Origin: Planctomycetota bacterium
Lineage (GTDB): Bacteria; Planctomycetota; UBA8108; UBA1146; JAJFFE01
Assembly: GCA_021776775.1 (NCBI GenBank)
Contig: JAJFFE010000116.1
Location: forward strand, 1-50,619
DNA length: 50,619 nt
Direction: 5' to 3'
Shown here: positions 16,634 through 26,206 of the stretch, in pieces
Layout of the letters: every line of letters starts with the position of its first letter
How positions within the stretch are numbered: the first letter of the stretch is position 1
Made by a program: the position numbers and the translations under genes
Notes under the pieces: generated by a model
Databases searched by the model: none
What the model was told of the DNA's origin: nothing
The model's input: only the letters and a program-made list of their open reading frames with translations

Positions 16634-16680
16634 AGTTTCTTTGCGGCCTTTGCGGTTCTTAGCGGCTTTGCGAGAACCGG
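16634..16680. repeat. TTTGCGG-type intergenic repeat tract
   Basis: The stretch repeats a short word with variation: TTTCTTTGCGG, CCTTTGCGG, TTCTTAGCGG, CTTTGCGAG. This is not coding-like. From memory, similar (C)TTTGCG tracts occur between genes in many unrelated bacterial genomes; the role here is unknown. Confidence 0.5.
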
Positions 16681-16924
16681 CCAAGCGACGGAGCCGCGAC
16701 CATCGGCGTTCCCAACTGCCGCAGCGCTTCGCCAAACGGATGATGGAATGGCGAATACCGGGAGGCTCGCCCCCCTCAACACACGAAACCCTAGCCTGAG
16801 ACCGACTCCGGAAGTGGTCTATATTCCGTTCGGCGAAACGACGAGAATTCGTCCTTCCCCGCCGAAACGTTGAACCCTTGCTCGACCGGAGGGGAGTTCG
16901 GACACCCCTACGGAGCCGCCATCC

Positions 16925-19900
16925 ATGAATCGTCGTCGCATCTCGCTGATCCTCGCGCTGACCATCGGTCTTTACCTTCATGACGTACCCACGGCTATCG
17001 GACAAACGGGTTCCGACGACTCCGGCGGCTCCACCGCATTGGATGCGACGGAGATCGCGGGCCGTCTGACCGAGGCGCAGGCCAAGCTCGAGGGTTTCCC
17101 GAAAACGGCGGCGCCCGGAAGTTCCGATGCACTCCAGGCCGCGGCGTGGAAACGACGCGTCGAGTTGCTTGCACGAGCCGCGGAACTACTCACACAATCC
17201 GCGGATCAGGACAACGTTCCGAATCAAATCCAAGAGCGACAACGTCTGCTCGCCGAGCGCCGGGCCGCGCCTGGGTCGGGCACGACGTTGGAGTCCCCGA
17301 CCGAAGCGGGCTTGGCCGCGCTCGAAGGCAAGGTCGCCGACCAACGGCAACGCGTCACCGTTCTCCAAGGACACGACACCGCGAAAACTCTAGCCGCTGA
17401 GAAAGTTCCAACCGCGCTCGAGGAGTTTCGCGCAACCCTTCAGGCCGCGGTCGATCTCGCCAGCCGCCTCGAAGGCGAAGCGAGCGCAACGACCGACCCG
17501 ACCCAGAAAGAACTACTCGCGGTCAGGGCGGACAACGCCTCACTAGCGGCGGATGTCGCGCGTCTCGAAGCTCGCGTTCTGGAGAAGAGGCGCGAGCAGG
17601 AAAAACTCCTCGCGCCGCTGCGGGTCGCCGAGATGGAATTGGCCGCCGCGCGACTATCGCAATTCGAACAAGAGCTCACGCGGTACACGGCGGAACTCGG
17701 TCAGGCGATCGATCGCGAAGCGGTGCAACTCGAAGCGGAGATCACCCAACTCGAGGCGACGCTCGCGGCGGCGACCGGCCCGACCGATCAATTCGTGGCT
17801 CAGAAGAATCTGGAGATCGCCCGTATCGAAAAGAACAAGCTCGTCCACGGACGATTCTTGCTCGCGCTCCGGGCGGACAGCGAAGAACAAAAGCGCCGAC
17901 TCAAATCCGAAAAAGAAGAGCTATCGAGCCTCCGCAGCTACATCGAAAAAGCCGGCGCGGGACAGCAAGCCGGCGAGCGCATCAAGTTCACCATGCAGCG
18001 CGTCAAGCACCGACGGCACGCGCTCGAGCGTACCCTCGATCGCGATATCACCGGCGAGTTGAGCGAGCAGCGGTCGCGCCGTCTCGAACTCGAAAACGGG
18101 TTGTTCTTACTGAAGGAGAGCTGGGACCGCGAGGTCGAGAAACGAACCGAACCTCTGAGCGATGCGGAAACAGCAACGCTCAAGGCTGCCGCAACCCAAC
18201 GGTTTGAACCGTACCGGGCGGCGCTCTTCGCGGAACGGGATCTGCTCAATGACGTCATCGGAGCCGGTCAAGCCCTTCAAGTCGCTTTGATCGAGCGCGG
18301 CGCGACGCTCGACGAGATCGAGGCGTTCATACGCTCAAAAGTGTTCTGGATCCGAGACGCGAAACCGCTCGGAACGGAGATCTGGCCGCGCCTCGTGAAC
18401 GAGACCATGGTTGTGACCGCCTGGGCCCAGGCACTCCGTTCGCCCGAAGCGCTCGACCGTCTCAAGGAGAACATCAAGCAGCCGAAAGTGGTCGCGACGG
18501 TGGTGTTCCTCCTCCTTTTTCTGCCGATCGGGCTGTTTTGGACCCGGCAACGCCTTCGACAAATCGTCAAGCGATTGAACGATCGAACGGTGGCCGACGA
18601 CGCTCGGGCGATCGATCGCGTCTTCGCGCTCGCTACGAGTATCGTCAGCGTGGCGCTCTTGCCGGGGTACTTGCTGATCGCAAGCCAACTGACGCACCTC
18701 TTGGATCTTCCTGCGACGCTCGCCCCCGTCGTCTCTAGCTCACTCGTCCACATGGCGATCTTCCTCTTTGGTTTGTTCGTCTCGTCGTCGTTCTTCGCCG
18801 GTCGAGGCACGGCCCAAGTTCAGTTCGGCATGGACGGCGACGCGGCGCACGCGCTACACCGATCGCTGCGGCTGGCATTGATCGCCTACCTCGGTCTGTT
18901 TGCGACGGCGTCCATTCTGTCTCACCCACCGTTCTTCCAAACCTCGCTGCCTCTCGAGGCGCTACCGCGCATCGCCTATACGCTTTTCCTCGTCGTGGCG
19001 GTCTTGGCCGCGGTTCTTCTCCTACGACCGCGTTCCACCTTTTCGCGCTACTGGTCGACAGCGTTGGGAGACAACTTCTTCGGGCGGCGATGGCCGTTCT
19101 TCGGCGCAGTCATCTGCTTGGCCGGCATCGGCACGATAGTGCTAGAGGTCGCCGGGTACCGATACGGGGCTGGCGTCTTGGCGAAGAATCTCATTGGTTC
19201 GCTCGCCTTGGTGCTGCTGCTCGTGCCGCTCTACAAAGGAATCGTCGCCACCGTCGCCTCGGTCGCTCGCCGCCGTCGCGAGAATCGCGAGACGTCTGAG
19301 CCCGACCCGGAAGCAAGCGGTTCGGACAACGAGATACCGCAGAGTGTCGAGAGCGAGATCGACGAGGATCTGTCGTTCGCGAAGTTCTTGCGGGTGTTCT
19401 TTCTCCTCGGAGGCGCAGTTCTGATCGCGAGTATGTGGGGAATCGACGAGCAAACGTTCAGCGCTCTCGACCTGCTGAAGGCGTACGACATACGAGACAC
19501 CGGCGACTTCGACGACTTCGTCTCGTGGGGACACGTCCTCCGATCAGTGTTGTACATCGCCGGAACGTATCTGTTGCTCAAGTACCTGCCCGGGATCTAC
19601 GAGTACGCAATCTTTCCTCGGCTCAAACTCGACGCCGGTCTCAAGTACGCCATCTTGACCATGTCTCGCTACGGAGTGTTCACGGTGGGAATCTTCGTCG
19701 CGTTGTCGGCGATCAAACTCGACCTCGGGCGACTCCAGTGGTTGATGGCAGCGATCGGTGTTGGCCTCGGCTTTGGCCTGCAAGAGATCGTCTCCAACTT
19801 CGTCAGCGGGATCATCATTCTCGTCGAACGACCCGTGCGAGTCGGCGACATCGTGACGGTCGGAACGACCTCGGGCAAAGTGCAGCGCATCAATATCCGG

Positions 19901-20323
19901 GCTACGACCGTGGTCAACTTCGACCGCCAGGAGATCATCGTTCCCAACCGAAGCTTGATCACCAAAGAGGTCACGAACTGGACGCGCGGCGACACGATCC
20001 TTCGCCTCGTCGTTCCCATCGGTGTCGCGTACGGGAGCGACGTCGATCAAGTGACCGATCTTCTGCTGGAGATCGCCCGCGATCAAAAAGACATTTTGCG
20101 CGACCCCGCGCCCCAAGCCCTCTTCTTGAATCACGGCGCAAGCTCCCTCGATTTCGAACTGCGAGTCTTCGTCCCCAATCCGTCGATGAAGAACCCGTTA
20201 CTCCACGCGCTCAACCGGACGATCAATCGCAGACTGGCCGAGCTCGACATCGAGATCCCGTTCCCGCAGCAAGATCTCCACCTACGCTCGAGCTCAATCC
20301 CGTGGCCTAAGAGCGAGGCCTAG
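16925..20323 (+). CDS. large mechanosensitive channel, MscK/MscS family
   Basis: 1132-residue inner-membrane channel of the MscK-like branch of the MscS family, which opens under membrane tension during hypo-osmotic shock. Signal peptide ~1-27. Residues ~40-480 form a long periplasmic coiled-coil domain rich in Glu, Arg and Ala. Several hydrophobic helices follow (for example VVATVVFLLLFLPIGLFW, SLVHMAIFLFGLFVSSSFF and SLALVLLLVPLYKGIVATV), with a charged loop at ~785-810. The MscS core is at ~910-1115: pore helix GVGLGFGLQEIVSNFVSGII, then LVERPVRVGDIVTVG, FDRQEIIVPNRSLI and the alpha/beta C-terminal domain. GGAG precedes ATG 16925. Full length; no Ca- or nucleotide-binding tail is evident. 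Confidence 0.93.
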   Translation: MNRRRISLILALTIGLYLHDVPTAIGQTGSDDSGGSTALDATEIAGRLTEAQAKLEGFPKTAAPGSSDALQAAAWKRRVELLARAAELLTQSADQDNVPNQIQERQRLLAERRAAPGSGTTLESPTEAGLAALEGKVADQRQRVTVLQGHDTAKTLAAEKVPTALEEFRATLQAAVDLASRLEGEASATTDPTQKELLAVRADNASLAADVARLEARVLEKRREQEKLLAPLRVAEMELAAARLSQFEQELTRYTAELGQAIDREAVQLEAEITQLEATLAAATGPTDQFVAQKNLEIARIEKNKLVHGRFLLALRADSEEQKRRLKSEKEELSSLRSYIEKAGAGQQAGERIKFTMQRVKHRRHALERTLDRDITGELSEQRSRRLELENGLFLLKESWDREVEKRTEPLSDAETATLKAAATQRFEPYRAALFAERDLLNDVIGAGQALQVALIERGATLDEIEAFIRSKVFWIRDAKPLGTEIWPRLVNETMVVTAWAQALRSPEALDRLKENIKQPKVVATVVFLLLFLPIGLFWTRQRLRQIVKRLNDRTVADDARAIDRVFALATSIVSVALLPGYLLIASQLTHLLDLPATLAPVVSSSLVHMAIFLFGLFVSSSFFAGRGTAQVQFGMDGDAAHALHRSLRLALIAYLGLFATASILSHPPFFQTSLPLEALPRIAYTLFLVVAVLAAVLLLRPRSTFSRYWSTALGDNFFGRRWPFFGAVICLAGIGTIVLEVAGYRYGAGVLAKNLIGSLALVLLLVPLYKGIVATVASVARRRRENRETSEPDPEASGSDNEIPQSVESEIDEDLSFAKFLRVFFLLGGAVLIASMWGIDEQTFSALDLLKAYDIRDTGDFDDFVSWGHVLRSVLYIAGTYLLLKYLPGIYEYAIFPRLKLDAGLKYAILTMSRYGVFTVGIFVALSAIKLDLGRLQWLMAAIGVGLGFGLQEIVSNFVSGIIILVERPVRVGDIVTVGTTSGKVQRINIRATTVVNFDRQEIIVPNRSLITKEVTNWTRGDTILRLVVPIGVAYGSDVDQVTDLLLEIARDQKDILRDPAPQALFLNHGASSLDFELRVFVPNPSMKNPLLHALNRTINRRLAELDIEIPFPQQDLHLRSSSIPWPKSEA

Positions 20324-20540
20324 CAGCGTAGCGGATATGGGACCGATCTAGAGGTGCGGCCGAAAGTAGTTTCGCGAAGTCGGACCTCGAGAGCCCGGAC
20401 CATTCATCACGCGAAGCCGCCAGTCGTAAAAGCGTTCTGGCTCCGGGGGCGAGATCTTCGACGATTTCCGGGATACTTCTGCCGAGGCTCTTCCCCGGCG
20501 GCATCGGTGCTGTGAACTCAGACGAAAAAAGAGGTGATCC
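20324..20540. other. intergenic region with two repeat relics
   Basis: This 217-bp gap holds the motif TCTAGAGGTGCGGCCG at 20347-20362 and a degenerate MITE end at 20392-20420. It ends with the strong ribosome-binding site AGAGGTGAT of the next gene. No short gene is evident. Confidence 0.5.
20392..20420. repeat. relic end of the MITE-like element
   Basis: The 29 bases starting AGCCCGGACCATTCATCACG match the terminal repeat plus inner bases of the element at 50480 (same orientation) at 27 of 29 positions. Similarity stops after 20420 and I see no second end nearby, so this is a solo or decayed end. Confidence 0.65.
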
Positions 20541-23465
20541 ATGTCGGATCCATTGATTCGTTTCAAACAGCGCCCGGATGCCCGGGGTTTCGAGGCTCTG
20601 GTGCGCTCGACCTCGAGGGCGATCGTGACGGCGGCTCACCGTGTCGTCGGCGACCGACAGCTCGCGGAAGACGTGGCGCAGGAGGTCTATATGAAGGCGC
20701 TCGACGAGGACTGGCCCGGGAAGCCGATTCGTTCCGGTTTCGGGCTGCTGATTTCGACCGCGATCCTCAAGGCGAAGACGTTGGTGCGTTCGGAGTCGCG
20801 ACGGCGTGCCCGCGAAGAAGAAGCAGCCTCCCGCACGGAGCGGCCGGACTCTCTTCCGGTCGAGGACGCGTGGGCTATCCGCGACGCGATCCTCGAACTC
20901 GACCCAAGCCTCGGGCGCCCCATGGAGCTGCACTTCTTCGGCGGACTCGAGGCTCGGGATATCGCTGCGTTGACGCAAGTCTCGCCGCGCACGGTGCGGG
21001 ATCAAATCCAGCGCGGCCGCGACGAGATCCGACGCCGCTGGGATGGAGCCCTCTGGGCCGCGGCAATGCCTGCGCTCGAAGCGGACCAACTACCGCAGCT
21101 CGCACCCGGCCGCGAGTGGATCGAGTCGGTCGTCGAATCCGGTGCAACCGTACTGAACGGTCGCCCGCAACCGACGACTTCGACGCACCCGGCCGCGCGA
21201 CGCACCGCGTCCCTCAGTGCCGTGGTCATCGTGCTCACGTTGGGAATCTTCTTCGGTCCGTCGACGTGGAGTGACTTCACATCAAGCACGGAGTCGGCGA
21301 GCGACCACGGTGGCCCCACGGCCGCCGGCGACGCGGTCGCTGCGCACGACAACGGTATGCCAGCGGCCGGCGACGATGCGAACCACAAAGCGAGCGCGAA
21401 CGATCTCGCGTCTAACTCTGCCCAACCCGAGCGAGCTTCCGCCATCACTCCATCGACTTCGTTGGTGATCGAAGTACGCGACGACAACGGCAAGCTAGTC
21501 GAGGACGGCGAGCTGTATCTCGGCGGCACCGAAGAGTCTGCCGAGCGCATAGCCGCGACGCTTCGCGAAAACGAAACGCTTCAGCGAGAGTTCGAATGGT
21601 TGCTGCGGCCCCTCGCGCTGTCGGAGCACAATCCGTTGCGCCTCGCCGAGGTGCCGGAGCCATTCGTCGGCCTCGAGATCTCGGTCCGCACGGCGGTACC
21701 GGGTCACGCACCGGCAGGGGGAACGTATCGAATCGCGGCCGAGCAAGAGAATCGCTGGACGGTCTCCGTCGTAGAAGACGTCGTCGCAAGCGAAGCGAAC
21801 GAACTCGGCGCTCTCTCGCTACTCGTCGAAGTCGTCGACGCGCACGGACAGCTCGTGCGAGACGGAACGCTCCGGATCGACGGCGGTCTCGCGCTGATGA
21901 TCCTCGCCGCGGACACCCGCGTTGGTATCGAGCTAGCTCCGTTCGCGTGGCTCGACGACCCGCTCGACCTCGCCATCCACAATCCGCTCGTCGTCGAAGG
22001 GCTCCCCGCTCGACTGGCTGAAGTGACGCTGAACGCGTCGGTCGAATCGCCGCTCGGTGTCGCGCGACCGGTACGGTTCAAGATCGGCCCGGAGGGTCCG
22101 GCGCGCGTGCGTATGGAGGTGTCGGTTGGCCCCCAACTGTCGGTAGAAGTCACGGACAACGCGACCGGTCATGCGATCGTGAACGCGGTAGTCCTGAATC
22201 GAACCGTGTTCGACACCGCCGGTCGCCAATTGACAGGTGTCCCCGAGGTGGGTCCGGCATCGGCCCGCACCGACGCGTCGGGCTTGGCCCGAGTTTCGAT
22301 CGGTCCCGGCGACGAACAGAGCATCTACCTGTCTGCGCCCGGCTACCGCTCGCGTGACATCACCGTCGAAACTCCATCGGGCGAACCCGCGGACCGCGTC
22401 GTGGCAAGCTTGGAAGTCATCGAAGAGACCGGCTCCATTGAAGCACACGTCGTCGATCACGAAGGCCAAGGTGTCGCCGGTCACGTCGTGACGCTGAGAA
22501 TCGCCGGCGACCGAGTGCCGCGTGAACTAGCGACTGACCCCACCGGGCGCGTGCACTTCCGGGACGTTCCGACCGGTCAGCATCACGTGAGTGTCGATCG
22601 CGGTAAGCTCCGCAAGGCGGCGCGCATTCCCAGCGGCTCGGGATTGAAGAGTAGAGCCGACGTCATGATCACCCCGAACCGCACAGCCGAAATCACGCTC
22701 GGTTGCGCGGGACGATCGACTCTGGTGGGGATCGTCCGCGACTTCCGCGGGGCACCGCTGCCCTTCGTCCGAATCGGCGTATTCGGCCCGTCCGAAGCGG
22801 ATCTCCGTACAGGGTTCGACGGACGAGTCACAGCCGAGCACCTCGCCGCCGGGAACTACAAGCTGGTCATCGATCGCGCCAGCGGACACTTTCCGATCAA
22901 CGTGAACGTGACCCTGGCCGAGGACGAGCGGGTCGAACGCGAATGGACTCGAGGGGTGGCGGCGGTTCGCGGCCGGGTCGACTGTGAACGCGAGTTGTTC
23001 ATGTCCTACGCGCGGCTGATTCACGCCAACGGCGACGTGCAATCGTCGATGATCGACTCCGACGGTACCTTCGAAATTGGGCGCGTCGCGCCCGGACGCT
23101 ATCGGCTCGAAACCGACATCGGCGATCACGCCCCGACGCGAACCGAAGTCGAGATCGTGGGGACGACCTCAGTCGAAGGGTTGGAGTTGCGACCGTCCCC
23201 CGACTCGGTACTGACGGTGACCTTCGACCCACGGATCGAATCCTTCGCCATCGACATCACGGTGCGCAACCTGCTGGGCACCGCTCTCGAACCGACCGCT
23301 TCCGGGGGCGGCTGGTGGCGACGCGGCAAGCTAGTCGCCGAGACGCACACCATCGAACTGCGCGCTCCGGACGGCCGGACGGCGACCCACACCGTCTCCC
23401 TGGGAGACGATGAAGAGCGCCAGATGACGTTCGATCCGACTACCCTGCAGTTGCGCCAGCCGTGA
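20541..23465 (+). CDS. second ECF sigma factor fused to a membrane anchor and extracytoplasmic beta-sandwich repeats
   Basis: 974-residue fusion with the same plan as the 10675-14241 protein but little overall sequence identity. Sigma region 2 is at ~10-92 (HRVVGDRQLAEDVAQEVYMK, LLISTAILKAKTLVRSESRR). Region 4 is at ~108-165 (DPSLGRPMELHFFGGLEARD, TQVSPRTVRDQIQRGRDEIR). One membrane helix is at ~224-240 (SLSAVVIVLTLGIFFGP) after an Arg pair, which predicts a cytoplasmic sigma part. A Ser/Ala/Asp linker then leads to ~700 residues of beta-sandwich modules (LVIEVRDDNGKLVEDGELYL, LLVEVVDAHGQLVRDGTLRI, GSIEAHVVDHEGQGVAGHVV). ATG 20541 has a near-perfect AGAGGTGA. No anti-sigma gene is adjacent. 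The function as a tethered regulator is inferred. Confidence 0.9.
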   Translation: MSDPLIRFKQRPDARGFEALVRSTSRAIVTAAHRVVGDRQLAEDVAQEVYMKALDEDWPGKPIRSGFGLLISTAILKAKTLVRSESRRRAREEEAASRTERPDSLPVEDAWAIRDAILELDPSLGRPMELHFFGGLEARDIAALTQVSPRTVRDQIQRGRDEIRRRWDGALWAAAMPALEADQLPQLAPGREWIESVVESGATVLNGRPQPTTSTHPAARRTASLSAVVIVLTLGIFFGPSTWSDFTSSTESASDHGGPTAAGDAVAAHDNGMPAAGDDANHKASANDLASNSAQPERASAITPSTSLVIEVRDDNGKLVEDGELYLGGTEESAERIAATLRENETLQREFEWLLRPLALSEHNPLRLAEVPEPFVGLEISVRTAVPGHAPAGGTYRIAAEQENRWTVSVVEDVVASEANELGALSLLVEVVDAHGQLVRDGTLRIDGGLALMILAADTRVGIELAPFAWLDDPLDLAIHNPLVVEGLPARLAEVTLNASVESPLGVARPVRFKIGPEGPARVRMEVSVGPQLSVEVTDNATGHAIVNAVVLNRTVFDTAGRQLTGVPEVGPASARTDASGLARVSIGPGDEQSIYLSAPGYRSRDITVETPSGEPADRVVASLEVIEETGSIEAHVVDHEGQGVAGHVVTLRIAGDRVPRELATDPTGRVHFRDVPTGQHHVSVDRGKLRKAARIPSGSGLKSRADVMITPNRTAEITLGCAGRSTLVGIVRDFRGAPLPFVRIGVFGPSEADLRTGFDGRVTAEHLAAGNYKLVIDRASGHFPINVNVTLAEDERVEREWTRGVAAVRGRVDCERELFMSYARLIHANGDVQSSMIDSDGTFEIGRVAPGRYRLETDIGDHAPTRTEVEIVGTTSVEGLELRPSPDSVLTVTFDPRIESFAIDITVRNLLGTALEPTASGGGWWRRGKLVAETHTIELRAPDGRTATHTVSLGDDEERQMTFDPTTLQLRQP

Positions 23466-23711
23466 GCGTTCGGAGGCAGAGACGACCAACCTCTCTAGAG
23501 GTGCGGCCGGCATGCGGATCCCAAGGATGCCATCAACGAGTTCCCTCGATCTACTTGGGATCACTGTAAGTGAGGCGGTTCGTGGCCCTCCTCTTTCGTT
23601 GCTAAGACGGTTCTCACTCGTTTCGATTGTTCGAGCCCGCTGTGGTCCGACCCGACGAACGACGGATTCGACCGTGACCGCTTTTGTCGCTTGTCCGTGA
23701 AGGGGATAGTG
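23466..23711. other. intergenic region before a dockerin-protein gene
   Basis: It holds a second copy of TCTAGAGGTGCGGCCG at 23494-23509, which also forms a small ACCTC/GAGGT hairpin (23490-23503), and presumably the promoter of the next gene. No gene is seen. Confidence 0.4.
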
Positions 23712-24503
23712 ATGCTTCGGCAGTTTCTCGCGCTCACTCTGTTTGGTCTCGTCAGCGTCGAGGCCTTACACGCTCAGGACCCCGACTTCGTGCTGCTCTT
23801 GACGGACAGCGTTGTCGTTTCGGGGGAGCCCGGCACGGCGTCGGTGGTTCTCGATCACTTCGGAACCGCGGGTGTGCAGGGTTGGTCTCTCGGCGTCGAA
23901 CACGATCCGAGCGACGCGACATTGGTCGACGTGGCGGCCGGCGAGACCATTCTCGACCTGTCGCCCGACTTCTTTGCGACGACGGTGTTCGCCGACGGAT
24001 GGACGGCCGCCGTGATATTCACGGCCTCAGGGTCGGTCACGATTCCGCCCGGAGCGAGTTACGAACTTCACCGACCGAGCTACGATCTCGCGCCGGGCGT
24101 CGTCAACACGACTCTCTGCTTCACGGATACACTCGGAACTCCGCCGACCCCGACAGTTGTGGTCGTGGGTGCCCGTCAACTGGTCCCGACCCAAGTCTGC
24201 GGGACGATCACCGCCGTTGATGCGACCGGCTTCCGACGCGGTGACGCCAACGGCGACGGCGTCGTCGATATCGCCGACCCCTTGTTCCTCGAAGCGGAGC
24301 TGTTCGCGGGTGGCTCGGCGTCGCCATGTCGAGACGCATCCGACGCCAACGACGATGGCTTCGTCGACATCGCAGACGACATCACAATCCTCTCCTACTT
24401 GTTCATAGGGGGGGCGACGCCTCCGGCGCCCGGACCACTCAGTTGCGGCGCCGATCCCACCGACAGTGATCCGCTCGACTGCGGCGCCTACGACTGCCCA
24501 TAA
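23712..24503 (+). CDS. small secreted protein with dockerin-like domain
   Basis: 263-residue exported protein. Signal peptide ~1-19 (FLALTLFGLVSVEALHAQ). Residues ~20-165 are one beta-rich domain of cohesin-like appearance: LLLTDSVVVSGEPGTASVVL, GVQGWSLGVEHDPSDATLV, TVFADGWTAAVIFTASGSV. Such a strand pattern is seen in planctomycete proteins that pair it with EF-hands; I infer a cohesin-like fold but cannot prove it. Residues ~172-245 hold two EF-hand loops (GDANGDGVVDIADPL, DANDDGFVDIADDI), ending ...GAYDCP. I chose ATG 23712 because AAGGGG lies 6 nt upstream and the signal peptide begins there; upstream in-frame GTG and TTG codons exist. Confidence 0.85.
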   Translation: MLRQFLALTLFGLVSVEALHAQDPDFVLLLTDSVVVSGEPGTASVVLDHFGTAGVQGWSLGVEHDPSDATLVDVAAGETILDLSPDFFATTVFADGWTAAVIFTASGSVTIPPGASYELHRPSYDLAPGVVNTTLCFTDTLGTPPTPTVVVVGARQLVPTQVCGTITAVDATGFRRGDANGDGVVDIADPLFLEAELFAGGSASPCRDASDANDDGFVDIADDITILSYLFIGGATPPAPGPLSCGADPTDSDPLDCGAYDCP

Positions 24504-24733
24504 CGCGATACGACACCAACACCCTGGGCCGTCGCGAACGAAGGCAAACCCTCTTGCGATCGGGCCCTGGTGCCAATCCCGCTCGAGGTTGGTCGCGAGG
24601 ACCATCCTGCGCTCGAAAGGTGGCGGCGAGGGCGTTTCTAAGGGAAATCTAAGGGCGACTCGTCTAGCCCGGGCGGACCAGCCGGGTACAGTCGAGGGTC
24701 TGGTTGGACCCCGAAACGCAAGGCGAGGATGCC

Positions 24734-26176
24734 ATGGAGCCGAACTCACGTCGTGACTTCTTGAAGCTGGCCGTCGCCAGTGCCGCTGCGGGTTGGGCGC
24801 CGACGGCGCTCTTTGCGGCGACCGACGATGCCGAGTTCGAGCGGTCGGGGCGAGCGCTCCTCGCCGCGTCGGCCCGAGGAGACCTGGACGCGGTCCGCAA
24901 GCTCGTCCGGCCGAATCCAAGGCTACTGTCGGTCCGCGATGCCGAGGGGCGCTCGCCGTTTGCCATCGCTCTCCTCGGCGGTCACCGTGCCGTATCGGAG
25001 GAGCTGGCCAGTGTCGGTTATGCGTGCGATCTGCACGAAGCGGCGCTCGCGGGCGATTGGGCTCGATTCGAAAGCCTGGCCAAAGAGCTGAGCGTTGAAG
25101 CGATGACTCGGGTCAACTCCGATCACCCCATCGGCGGTAGCGCGATGTTCGCCGCCGCGACCGGAGGCGCCGGCTCCAGCATGTGGCGCGTCTACGCCCA
25201 GGGCGGCGATCCCAATTGTGTACCTCGCAACAAGAACGGTGTGTCGCCGCTACAGGGCGCACTTCGCTTTCGCGATCTGGCCACGGCCGAAATGACCGCG
25301 GCGACGCTTCTCTCCAACGATGCGAATCCGAACCCCGGCCCGAACGCGGATACACCTCCTCTTCACATCGCCGCCGAACGCGGCAGTGCGGCGTTGGTGG
25401 AGATGCTCATTCGCCTCGGCGCCGACGTGCGGGCAACCGACAAGAACAAGAGCACCGCGACTCGAGCCGCCGAAGCGGCCGGCCACGCCGCGATCCACCG
25501 AATGATCGAGCAGCACGAAGCCATCGCACGAACGTGTCGGACGAGTCGCGACAAGTATGACGTCAACTTCGATCTCTATCGATGCCCAGACACGGACGAC
25601 CTGCCCATCCTCGAACGACGGGCGGTAGTCGGCAACTCGCACCGCAACCTCGACAAGGTGCGCGACAGTGTAAAGAAGGATCGACGCTTCGCGCACGGTG
25701 TCGCAACCACTAGCGAGAAGTGTGTCGAGGCGGCCGCACACATGGGTCGTCGAGATATCGCCGACCTACTGCTCGACCACGGTGCGCCATACTCGCTACC
25801 CACGGCGGTGATGCGCGGCGACGTTCGGGCAACCGTGCGGCTCCTCGACGAAGATCCGAATCGCATTCATGAACGCGGCGCGCACGACTTCGCCTTGCTG
25901 TGGTATCCGTCCATCGGCAAGTGTGATCTCGAAATGACCCAGCTTCTGCTCGACCGCGGCGCCAAAGTCGAAGAGCAGCACTATCTCGGGACGACGGCCT
26001 TGCACTGGGCGTGTCGCCGCGGGCCCATCGAACTGGTCGAATTGCTCATCGCTCACGGCGCCGACGTGAACCGCGTGGGGAGAAAGTTCGGGGAGCCGGA
26101 ATCCCCGCTGCAAACGGCGCAGCGCGGACGCGATCCGAAGATCACCAAGCTCTTGCAGGAAAAGGGCGCGCGGTGA
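24734..26176 (+). CDS. Tat-exported ankyrin-repeat protein
   Basis: 480-residue protein. The N-terminus is a twin-arginine signal (SRRDFLKLAVASAAAGWAPT), predicting folded export. Ankyrin repeats cover most of the rest: ALLAASARGDLDAVRKLVRP, PPLHIAAERGSAALVEMLIR, ECVEAAAHMGRRDIADLLLDHG-like (~330-355), TALHWACRRGPIELVELLIA and a final QTAQRGRDPKITKLLQEKG. A middle stretch (~270-310, TSRDKYDVNFDLYRCPDTDD) does not fit the repeat and may be an insertion. ATG 24734 has GCGAGGA upstream. Thirty bases separate it from the regulator gene downstream, suggesting one operon. A periplasmic protein-binding scaffold is the likely role; the partner is unknown. Confidence 0.88.
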   Translation: MEPNSRRDFLKLAVASAAAGWAPTALFAATDDAEFERSGRALLAASARGDLDAVRKLVRPNPRLLSVRDAEGRSPFAIALLGGHRAVSEELASVGYACDLHEAALAGDWARFESLAKELSVEAMTRVNSDHPIGGSAMFAAATGGAGSSMWRVYAQGGDPNCVPRNKNGVSPLQGALRFRDLATAEMTAATLLSNDANPNPGPNADTPPLHIAAERGSAALVEMLIRLGADVRATDKNKSTATRAAEAAGHAAIHRMIEQHEAIARTCRTSRDKYDVNFDLYRCPDTDDLPILERRAVVGNSHRNLDKVRDSVKKDRRFAHGVATTSEKCVEAAAHMGRRDIADLLLDHGAPYSLPTAVMRGDVRATVRLLDEDPNRIHERGAHDFALLWYPSIGKCDLEMTQLLLDRGAKVEEQHYLGTTALHWACRRGPIELVELLIAHGADVNRVGRKFGEPESPLQTAQRGRDPKITKLLQEKGAR

Positions 26177-26206
26177 GTTTGACATTGGAAAGTTGTTCAA
26201 TCGCCG

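Larger units (their letters stand above)
16497..16924. other. 428-bp intergenic region
   Basis: No convincing gene. It contains a strong hairpin at 16532-16560 (listed), a TTTGCGG-type repetitive stretch at 16634-16680 (listed), and presumably the promoter of the channel gene at 16925, which I cannot place. Confidence 0.4.
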
